From Gleimia hominis (GTDB lineage: Bacteria > Actinomycetota > Actinomycetes > Actinomycetales > Actinomycetaceae), in assembly GCF_032085515.1 (NCBI RefSeq), contig NZ_JASXSX010000004.1:44121-108120 (forward strand): 64,000 nucleotides of DNA, in the 5' to 3' direction. Below the pieces are notes generated by a model that ran no database searches, had not been told where the DNA came from, and saw only the letters and a program-made list of their open reading frames with translations. Shown in pieces: positions 51,387-58,552 of the stretch. Positions within the stretch are counted from its first letter, which is position 1. Each line of letters opens with the position of its first letter. A program made the translations under genes and the position numbers.

Positions 51387-51980
51387 CTACCCTTGGTAGT
51401 CACCTTTGAGGATGATGATGATTCCGGCGTTCCCAACCGCACGGTCGTTGTTCTGCAAGTTAGAGATACTCAGTACCTCACCGGCATGTTTAGCAGCTTC
51501 TTCGTAGTCTTTTCCGTAGTAAATGGTGGTCTGCTCCGTAATCCAGTCGGACGCGTTACCGTTACTTACCTGGGTGAAACCGTCGTCGCTGAGTTTGCCG
51601 CTAACTTGCGCGGCGAGCCCGTTTCGCCCAGTGCCGTTCAATACGGATACTGGGAAGTCTTTATTTATGGGTTCTTCAGATGGTTTCTGCTCTTCGGAAG
51701 GCTCCGGGGTGGGGCTGGTTTCTTCCTTGGGGGTAGTGCTCGCTTCAGGCGTGGCGGAGGCGGATTGGCTCACCGTTGGTTTCGGTGTTTCCGCTTCTTT
51801 TTTTGGCCCGGATCCAGTTACGAACCACGCTGCCCCCCACGCGAGTAGGGGCACTGCGATTACGACAAGTAGAAACGGCAGAACCGTTTTCCACTGCGAT
51901 GGACGCGCGCGGTGTGCACCCGTGGGGACGTTCTTGCCCGCTTCGTCAAATTCATCTTCTGGATACTGATGAGCACTCAT
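51387..51980 (-). CDS. Membrane-anchored LytR_C-domain protein
   Basis: A 197-residue protein from ATG 51980. A cytoplasmic start precedes one transmembrane helix (VLPFLLVVIAVPLLAWGAAWFV, in parts), then a Pro/Glu/Ser/Thr-rich stalk and the C-terminal LytR_C domain (FPVSVLNGTGRNGLAAQVSGKLSDDGF; ITEQTTIYYG; AGIIIILKGDY). LytR_C domains occur at the ends of LCP wall-polymer ligases or, as here, alone. ATG 51980 is preferred, with a -10-like TAGTGT seven bases upstream fitting leaderless initiation; the frame runs to 52040. Role in wall assembly is inferred. Confidence 0.87.
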   Translation of the reverse strand: MSAHQYPEDEFDEAGKNVPTGAHRARPSQWKTVLPFLLVVIAVPLLAWGAAWFVTGSGPKKEAETPKPTVSQSASATPEASTTPKEETSPTPEPSEEQKPSEEPINKDFPVSVLNGTGRNGLAAQVSGKLSDDGFTQVSNGNASDWITEQTTIYYGKDYEEAAKHAGEVLSISNLQNNDRAVGNAGIIIILKGDYQG

Positions 51981-52195
51981 GGATTTCACACTACCGGGTT
52001 TGCTGGCTTGGTAGCTACGACGCGCCGATTTCGAAACCACGTTTGGATTGGTTGGCGCAGATTATGTGACCGGTTATGTAACAGGTCATGTGACCGGCAA
52101 TGTGAGGACAGCCGGGCGGGTAATGCAAGTTTGGCGGAATGAGCAACGTGGTTTGCGGGTGAACGCGTGAGGTGGGGAGCGGGTAGGGTTGGGTT

Positions 52196-52876
52196 GTGGC
52201 TAGTGTGAAACCGTTGTCTGAGTTGATTGACCCGGGTTGGGCTCGTGTTTTAGCGCCGGTTGAGCCGGTTATTCACCAGTTGGGCGATATGTTGCGTGAG
52301 GAAGTGCGTGCTGGTAACCAGTATCTTCCTGCGGGTACGGATGTGTTGCGCGCATTCACGTATCCGTTTGAGGAAGTAAAAGTGCTGCTGGTTGGGCAGG
52401 ATCCTTATCCGACGCCGGGGCATGCGATGGGCCTGTCGTTTTCTGTTAACCCGGGGGTGGCTTTGCCCAGGTCGCTGGTTAATATTTATGCGGAGTTGGA
52501 GTCGGATTTGGGGATTGCGCCGGCGAAAACTGGGGATTTAACGGCGTGGTCACGCCAGGGCGTGTGTTTGTTGAACCGGGTGCTTACGGTGCGGGCGGGT
52601 GCGCCGGGGTCGCATCGGAATCGTGGTTGGGAGGATGTGACTGAGCTTGCTATCCGCGCCTTGGTTGCGCGTGAGCAGCCTTTGGTGGCGATTCTGTGGG
52701 GTAACGATGCGCGCAAGTTGAAACCGTTATTGGGTGGTGTGCCGTGTGTTGAGTCGGTGCATCCTTCACCGCTTTCGGCGCGCCGCGGGTTTTTTGGCTC
52801 CCGCCCGTTTTCTAAGGTGAATGCGTTGCTTGAAGAGCAGGGTTGCGATCCGGTTGATTGGCGTTTAGAGAAGTAG
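52196..52876 (+). CDS. ung: Uracil-DNA glycosylase, family 1
   Basis: Removes uracil from DNA as the first step of base-excision repair; 226 residues. The catalytic water-activating motif is GQDPYPTPGHAMGLSFS with Asp69, and the Leu-loop motif is HPSPLSARRGFFGSRPFS with the catalytic His. The GTG start has no ribosome-binding site; TAGGGT (52184-52189) ends six bases upstream, consistent with leaderless transcription. An SGNH hydrolase gene follows 10 bp downstream and likely shares the transcript. Confidence 0.96.
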   Translation: MASVKPLSELIDPGWARVLAPVEPVIHQLGDMLREEVRAGNQYLPAGTDVLRAFTYPFEEVKVLLVGQDPYPTPGHAMGLSFSVNPGVALPRSLVNIYAELESDLGIAPAKTGDLTAWSRQGVCLLNRVLTVRAGAPGSHRNRGWEDVTELAIRALVAREQPLVAILWGNDARKLKPLLGGVPCVESVHPSPLSARRGFFGSRPFSKVNALLEEQGCDPVDWRLEK

Positions 52877-52886
52877 GAGGGTTATT

Positions 52887-53744
52887 TTGAGCAAATCACC
52901 AGTAGATGCGGATGCGGTTGCATCCGGTGTGGGTCGTTGGGCTCGGTATGTGGCGATTGGGGATTCGCTTTCTGAGGGCCTGTGGGATCACTATGAAGAT
53001 GGTGCGCTGCGTGGGTGGACGGACCGGTTGGCGCAGAAGCTTTCAGCTAGACGTTTAGACGCGGGGTTACCGGCGTTGCAGTATGCGAATTTGGCGATTC
53101 GCGGCAAGAAGATCCGTCCGATTCTTAACGACCAGTTGCCTGAGGCGTTGCGGATGGGTGCGGATCTGGTTTCGATCACAGCTGGTGGTAATGACGTGTT
53201 GCGCCCGAAGGTGAACGTGGCGGAGTTGGTTAACCGGTTAGAGTTGGCGATTGTGCGTGCGCGTGAGGCGGGCGCGGACGTGTTGTTGGTTGCGAGTGCG
53301 GATCCGAAGGGTTCACCGTTGTTGGAGCTTACGCGGGGCCGGGTGGCGGCGTTTAATTGCGCGATTTGGAGTTTGGCGCGCCGACATGGTTGCAGTGTGG
53401 TGGACATGTGGGGTTTGCGTGGTTTGAAGCGTTGGTCCGCTTGGAATGAGGACCGGCTTCATATGAGCCCGCAGGGCCATGAGCTGGCTGCGGAGGCTGC
53501 GCTTGTTGGGCTGGGGTTGGAACCTGATGACCCTAGTTTTGATGGGCCGAGGACCCCGTCTTCTTCTAATCCGCTTTCGAATCCGCTAGCGAGTGCCGCT
53601 GGTATGGGTGCGGGGCGGCGGCCTTCGGACCGGGTTTGGTTGCGTAAGCATGCGATCCCGTGGGCGCAGCGGCATTTGAAGGGGCGTTCTTCTGGGGATG
53701 GTCGGAGCGCAAAACGCCCTGATTTGGTGGAGATTTACCCGTGA
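52887..53744 (+). CDS. SGNH/GDSL-type hydrolase
   Basis: A 285-residue serine hydrolase without a signal peptide. Block I GDSLSEG contains catalytic Ser27, block III is AGGNDVLRP, and block V is DRLHMSPQGHEL with the catalytic Asp/His. The family includes esterases, lipases and acyl-transferases with varied substrates, so a precise reaction is not assigned. The C-terminal 60 residues are a polar, low-complexity tail. The start is TTG with AGGAGGG six bases upstream, which itself overlaps the ung stop codon (TAGGAGG), pointing to translational coupling. Confidence 0.9.
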   Translation: MSKSPVDADAVASGVGRWARYVAIGDSLSEGLWDHYEDGALRGWTDRLAQKLSARRLDAGLPALQYANLAIRGKKIRPILNDQLPEALRMGADLVSITAGGNDVLRPKVNVAELVNRLELAIVRAREAGADVLLVASADPKGSPLLELTRGRVAAFNCAIWSLARRHGCSVVDMWGLRGLKRWSAWNEDRLHMSPQGHELAAEAALVGLGLEPDDPSFDGPRTPSSSNPLSNPLASAAGMGAGRRPSDRVWLRKHAIPWAQRHLKGRSSGDGRSAKRPDLVEIYP

Positions 53745-53830
53745 CCGGTTAGTTTCAATTTGTAGATGCAGTTGAGCATTCTTAGATTCCGCGTAAGCGG
53801 TAGGCATTTCAATTGCGTGTAGTGCGTAAG

Positions 53831-53878
53831 AATCGGCTGGTGGGTTTGTTTCCCACCAGCCGATTTTCCTCTTTTTTA
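53831..53878 (+). terminator. Intrinsic terminator after the SGNH hydrolase gene
   Basis: A 14-bp stem, 53831-53844 with 53852-53865, has a TTTGTTT loop and is followed by CCTCTTTTTT. It also faces the 3' end of the convergent surface-protein gene at 53914. Confidence 0.92.
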
Positions 53879-53913
53879 CTGTGCGAGGAACACTGTTTTG
53901 TTATCCCGAGGTT

Positions 53914-56349
53914 CTAGCGACGGCGTCGGCGTGCAGTCAATGCTGCACCTGTGCCCACAAGAATCGTTATTCCTGCCAAAGCTGCAGGTATCGTAATCTC
54001 AACACCTGTGCGGGATAGCTTGGTCTTTTTACCTGGTTGATCCTTCACCGTAGTTGTGCCCGGCTTATCCTGGTTAGAAGTCGGCTTATCCGGTACTGGT
54101 GCTGGAGTCGGCTTGTCCGGTTTAGGCGCGGGTTCGCCTGGCGTAGATTCAGACTGCTCCTTAACCGTTACCGGTACTTCAACCACACGCGAGGACCCAT
54201 CGGGGAACGTGACCTTCACCTTACCCGTGTACTCACCAGGCTTGTTCACATCCACCACACCCTCAGGCGTGATGTCCTCAACCTTCGCACCCTCAGGCAA
54301 GCCAGTAACATTGTCCGTCAGATCAACCTGATCACCCTTATGAATAACCTCAGGAACAACCTGCTCATCCTTCACCACTGGCACCGGGGTGATGGTCCCA
54401 GCTTGGACACGGTCCTTAACCGTCACCGGTACTTCAACCACACGCGAGGACCCATCCGGGAACGTGACCTTCACCTTACCCGTGTACTCACCAGGCTTAT
54501 TCACATCCACCACACCCTTGGGCGTAACATCCTCAACCTTCGCACCCTCAGGCAAGCCAGTAACATTATCGGTCAGATCAACCTGATCACCCTTATGAAT
54601 AACCTCAGGAACAACCTGCTCATCCTTCACCACCGGCACCGGGGTGATGGTCCCAGCTTGGACACGGTCCTTAACCGTTACCGGTACTTCAACCACACGC
54701 GAGGACCCATCGGGGAACGTGACCTTCACCTTACCCGTGTACTCACCAGGCTTGTTCACATCCACCACACCCTCAGGCGTGATGTCCTCAACCTTCGCAC
54801 CCTCAGGCAGGCCAGTAACATTATCGGTCAGATCAACCTGATCACCCTTATGAATAACCTCAGGAACAACCTGCTCATCCTTCACCACTGGCACCGGGGT
54901 GATGGTCCCAGCTTGGACACGGTCCTTAACCGTCACCGGTACTTCAACCACGCGGGAGGACCCATCCGGGAACGTGACCTTCACCTTACCCGTGTACTCA
55001 CCAGGCTTATTCACATCCACCACACCCTTGGGCGTAACATCCTCAACCTTCGCACCCTCAGGCAAGCCAGTGATGTTATCCGTCAGATCAACCTGATCAC
55101 CCTTATGAATAACCTCAGGAACAACCTGCTCATCCTTCACCACCGGCACCGGAGAAATAGGCAAGCCAGGAATAACCTCGTTCACGGTGACAGCCGCCGA
55201 GGCGGAAGCTGAGGTTTCTTCCACGGGCCTGGTCAGCGTAATGTCGCTGTCAAAGACTGGTTTCGCGTGTCCCGAAATAACCACGAACTTGAACGTTAGT
55301 TTATCCCCAGGTTTAAGAAAGAAGGGAGCAGGCGCTTTATACGATGCTAAACGGTATTCACGTGGCGCTGCCTCATTTTGTATCTCGATTTTCTTGCTGC
55401 CAGTTGTGCCATTTCGGTTAGTTACAATTCTTGATGTGACATCTGTTGGCACCTCATCGCGCTCACGAGTAATTTTAAAGACTCGTTTCTCTTGCACAGT
55501 ACCCATGTCATACCGAAGCGGTGACTCATCAGCTAAACTACCGTCTTTAAGACGAGGTGCTGAGGTGAAAAAGGTCCAATCCGTCAAAGCCGCACCGTAC
55601 GCGCCATCTGGGATGGTAAACGAATCCTCAAATAACCAACTTGAGAGTTTTACGCCGTTGACTGCAGAATTGGTATTAAGCCAAGTGACTTCCTTTGACC
55701 CTTGCTGAACATACGCGTACGCAACCCTGCCTTGCTTCGCTTCCGCTTTACCTTTAGCAACCGTGCCTGCGGTAGCGTTACTGCTTACAGTTGCAGGAAT
55801 CGTCGCAGTTATTTCACTGGGAACAGTGAAGCGGGTACCAACAACTTCAAGTTTCGCATCATGATGCTCGTTATAGTGCGCAACAGCCTTAGGATTGTTT
55901 GGCTCCAATTTCTCAGAATACGGAGTGCCGAATGTAGCCTTCCAACAGTTGTCACCGTCTTTTTGCACCGAAGTTGGTTTTGCGTCAGCACCAAAATTAT
56001 CCGCCGACAGCTCCGCGTCAAATGGTGCGTTCGGATCCTGGCACACATCAACAGTCAACCAGCGCTGCAGTTCACGCTCCTCGTCAATTGCTTGTTGAGG
56101 GGTGACCTTCAAATTGTAATTAAACTTTTCGCCCGGAATAACGTTGTAATTATCGTTATCATCGGCTTCAACATCAGTCCCCAACTGTGCTTTCACATCA
56201 AACGGGGCTGAATCACGATCATCAACTTCATTAACTTTCACCGGTGAATCCGGCGGAAGTTCCTGCAAAGTCGCAGCTGACGCCATTGTCGGTAAAACCA
56301 TTGCGGTTACCGTGGCAAGAGCTAGCAGCGATCTATACTTCTTGCGCAC
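53914..56349 (-). CDS. Sortase-anchored surface protein with Rib/alpha-like repeats
   Basis: An 811-residue secreted, wall-anchored protein. The signal peptide covers residues 1-26 (cut after ASA). A unique region to about 395 contains adhesin-like beta-rich sequence. Four 85-residue repeats at about 399-735 share PVVKDEQVVPEVIHKGDQ, LTDN(V/I)TGLPEGAKVED and YTGKVKVTFPDGSSRVVEVP, the pattern of Rib/alpha-like repeats in streptococcal and actinobacterial adhesins. A Pro/Lys/Thr-rich stretch follows, then LSRTG at 778-782, a hydrophobic helix and RRRRR. LSRTG departs from LPxTG, fitting class-specific actinobacterial sortases. The start is GTG with GAGAGGGA upstream. Host or partner adhesion is inferred. 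Confidence 0.9.
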   Translation of the reverse strand: MRKKYRSLLALATVTAMVLPTMASAATLQELPPDSPVKVNEVDDRDSAPFDVKAQLGTDVEADDNDNYNVIPGEKFNYNLKVTPQQAIDEERELQRWLTVDVCQDPNAPFDAELSADNFGADAKPTSVQKDGDNCWKATFGTPYSEKLEPNNPKAVAHYNEHHDAKLEVVGTRFTVPSEITATIPATVSSNATAGTVAKGKAEAKQGRVAYAYVQQGSKEVTWLNTNSAVNGVKLSSWLFEDSFTIPDGAYGAALTDWTFFTSAPRLKDGSLADESPLRYDMGTVQEKRVFKITRERDEVPTDVTSRIVTNRNGTTGSKKIEIQNEAAPREYRLASYKAPAPFFLKPGDKLTFKFVVISGHAKPVFDSDITLTRPVEETSASASAAVTVNEVIPGLPISPVPVVKDEQVVPEVIHKGDQVDLTDNITGLPEGAKVEDVTPKGVVDVNKPGEYTGKVKVTFPDGSSRVVEVPVTVKDRVQAGTITPVPVVKDEQVVPEVIHKGDQVDLTDNVTGLPEGAKVEDITPEGVVDVNKPGEYTGKVKVTFPDGSSRVVEVPVTVKDRVQAGTITPVPVVKDEQVVPEVIHKGDQVDLTDNVTGLPEGAKVEDVTPKGVVDVNKPGEYTGKVKVTFPDGSSRVVEVPVTVKDRVQAGTITPVPVVKDEQVVPEVIHKGDQVDLTDNVTGLPEGAKVEDITPEGVVDVNKPGEYTGKVKVTFPDGSSRVVEVPVTVKEQSESTPGEPAPKPDKPTPAPVPDKPTSNQDKPGTTTVKDQPGKKTKLSRTGVEITIPAALAGITILVGTGAALTARRRRR
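54161..55155. repeat. Four 255-bp tandem repeats in the surface-protein gene, alternating type
   Basis: Repeat boundaries recur every 255 bp at 54161, 54416, 54671 and 54926. Copies one and three are nearly identical to each other, as are two and four, whereas neighbours differ at fixed positions (for example DITPEG against DVTPKG). This indicates duplication of a 510-bp two-repeat block. Confidence 0.95.
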
Positions 56350-56770
56350 TTAAAAAAATCCCTCTCGAACGAAATTTGGGTAAACAAAACCCCAAACACT
56401 AATTACTGTATAAGCAGTACAAGGAATACACAACCAGCCCGAAGGTCCCACACGACTATTTGTGATATTTTTATCTGAAACTCACCAGACATCGTACCTT
56501 ACACAATAGATGACAACTACCAAATCAAGTTACCCACCCACATCACCCACAAAAAACTATTCAAGCTTTAGGTGTATTTATCCCCTATTTGGCTTTACCA
56601 CGATACGGCTGGGCCATTGGTCCTTTTTGATTAAATATTTAATCAGCAAATGTTCTATAACTACAGGCCACCTACCTTCTGGTCTTATCACCCGGCCTTC
56701 CGTGCCGGCCACCGCGCATGAGGTGCCTTAGCACGCTAGGTTGGAAGGGAGGAGTTGAGAGGAGCTGACC
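56350..56770. promoter_or_regulatory. AT-rich divergent region with an 18-bp perfect palindrome
   Basis: The 421-bp gap between the surface-protein gene and the aldehyde dehydrogenase gene is clearly more AT-rich than its surroundings from 56350 to 56660. TGATTAAATATTTAATCA at 56628-56645 is a perfect 18-bp palindrome about 125 bp before the dehydrogenase start and a likely operator. GCCGGCC-containing sequence at 56695-56712 can form a small hairpin. No gene is supported. Confidence 0.6.
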
Positions 56771-58246
56771 ATGACGGTCAACGTTAAAGAACTGATCAAT
56801 CGTGTCCCAACCGGCCTGCTAATCAATAATGAGTGGGTCGATGCGAAAAATAATGAAACTTACGAGGTAACTAATCCTGCTACCGATGAGGTCCTGGCTG
56901 AACTGGCTTCTGCAGGCGAGGGTGATGCGCGCGCAGCCTTAGACGCTGCGTGTCAGGCGCAAGCCGACTGGGCTCGCACCTCCCCGCGTGAACGCGCTGA
57001 CATTTTGCGTCGCGCATTTGAGTTAGTGCATGAACGCGGAGAGGAATTCGCTGCCCTCATGACCCTAGAAATGGGGAAACCACTTTCGGAAGCGCAAGGG
57101 GAAGTTACGTACGGCGCGGAATTTTTGCGTTGGTTCAGTGAAGAGACCACGCGTCTTTACGGGCGCACGGCCACTTTGCCTGAGGGCGCGTTGCGGATGG
57201 TGACGCGGCGTAAACCCGTGGGCCCGTGCCTGCTGATCACCCCGTGGAACTTCCCCCTGGCGATGGCTACCCGCAAGGTAGGGCCCGCCGTTGCTGCGGG
57301 ATGCACGATGGTGTTGAAACCGGCGAAACTAACGCCACTTACAGCTCAGTATTTTGCACAGACAATGCTGGATGCGGGCCTGCCTGAAGGCGTGTTGAAT
57401 GTCGTGTCTGGAAAGAGCGCATCCGCGATCTCCACGCCTTTGATGGCGGACAAGCGGCTGCGGAAAGTGTCATTCACCGGGTCCACTGCCGTGGGACGCA
57501 CCTTACTTAAAGCTGCTGCCGACAACGTTTTGCGCACGTCCATGGAGCTGGGTGGCAACGCTCCGTTCATAGTTTTTGAAGACGCGGACATCGACCAGGC
57601 GGTTGCCGGTGCGATGGGTGCGAAAATGCGTAACATCGGGGAGGCCTGCACAGCTGCGAACCGGTTCTTGATTCACGAGTCCGTCGCAGATGAGTTCACT
57701 GAAAAACTCGTGAGCGCCATCAAAGCCCTGAAAGTTGGTAACGGCATGGAAGAAGGGGTGACGTGCGGGCCACTCATCACCTCAGACGCCGTAGAAAACA
57801 TGGAAGCCCTGGTGAAAGACGCGGTCGATCACGGCGGGAAAGTACTGGTAGGTGGCAGCCGAGTAGATGGTGCCGGAAACTTCTTTGAACCCACCGTGTT
57901 GCGCGGCATGGACCGGGGCGCACGCGTGTTCCAAGAGGAGATTTTTGGCCCCCTGTCCCCCATTTTCACGTTCAAAACAGAGTCTGAGGTAGTGGCTGCT
58001 GCTAACGACACGGAGTACGGTTTGGCCTCATACGTCTATACGGAAAACAGCGACCGCATGTGGCGGCTGGCCGACAGTTTGGAATACGGGTTGATGGGCT
58101 ACAACGCGGGCGTGATCTCGAACGCAGCCGCACCGTTTGGTGGGGTGAAGCAGTCGGGCTTGGGCCGCGAGGGCGCAGCGGAAGGAATCGAAGAGTACAC
58201 GTCCGTGCAGTACATCGGGGTGCGCGACCCCTACGCAGGCCAATAG
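56771..58246 (+). CDS. gabD: NAD(P)-dependent aldehyde dehydrogenase, succinate-semialdehyde type
   Basis: A 491-residue aldehyde dehydrogenase. The catalytic nucleophile is Cys293 in GEACTAANRF, the general base Glu259 in MELGGNAPF, and the cofactor-binding core TPWNFPLAMATRKVGPAVAAGCTMVLKPA is intact; the FTGSTAVGR loop is typical. Similarity follows GabD-like succinate-semialdehyde dehydrogenases, usually NADP-linked. No gabT is nearby, so the physiological aldehyde is uncertain. GAGGAG lies before the ATG. It stands alone, with a palindrome in the promoter region. Confidence 0.9.
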   Translation: MTVNVKELINRVPTGLLINNEWVDAKNNETYEVTNPATDEVLAELASAGEGDARAALDAACQAQADWARTSPRERADILRRAFELVHERGEEFAALMTLEMGKPLSEAQGEVTYGAEFLRWFSEETTRLYGRTATLPEGALRMVTRRKPVGPCLLITPWNFPLAMATRKVGPAVAAGCTMVLKPAKLTPLTAQYFAQTMLDAGLPEGVLNVVSGKSASAISTPLMADKRLRKVSFTGSTAVGRTLLKAAADNVLRTSMELGGNAPFIVFEDADIDQAVAGAMGAKMRNIGEACTAANRFLIHESVADEFTEKLVSAIKALKVGNGMEEGVTCGPLITSDAVENMEALVKDAVDHGGKVLVGGSRVDGAGNFFEPTVLRGMDRGARVFQEEIFGPLSPIFTFKTESEVVAAANDTEYGLASYVYTENSDRMWRLADSLEYGLMGYNAGVISNAAAPFGGVKQSGLGREGAAEGIEEYTSVQYIGVRDPYAGQ

Positions 58247-58552
58247 GGCCGAAGCGAGCGCGCCCCACTTACTAGCCGGGGAGTGTGTGAAAACGCTTGG
58301 GCTTGCTTCGAGCGCGCGAAGCAGGGTCCCCCGGAAGAGCGTGCGAAGCGAAGTACCCGGAAGAGCGAAGCAGCGCAGTAAAAAGGTAACTAGCGGGTTC
58401 ATAGGAGGTTACGTTTGCCGGTAGGTTACTGCGCGTAGGCTATCTGCCCGCCCGTTGTGCTGACACCAATGGGCGGGCAGTTATAGCATTCTTATGTCAA
58501 TAGTGCAGCCAAGAATTAATAACTTGTAGTCAACCGGATTGAAAGTGTTGCC
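58247..58552. terminator. gabD 3' region with degenerate repeats and terminator
   Basis: The 306-bp gap holds a repeat-like patch at about 58325-58375 (CCCGGAAGAGCG occurs twice with AAGCGAAG variants), then a hairpin of CTGCCCGCCC (58444-58453) with GGGCGGGCAG (58471-58480) followed by TTATAG. The remainder up to 58552 should carry the nuclease gene promoter. Confidence 0.7.

Noticed and set aside
54037..55212. A 391-codon open frame on the plus strand through the adhesin repeats, with its own repeated peptide
   Set aside because: It lies wholly antisense to the adhesin gene, which has a signal peptide, known repeats and sorting signal. The antisense frame is open only because the repeats are.
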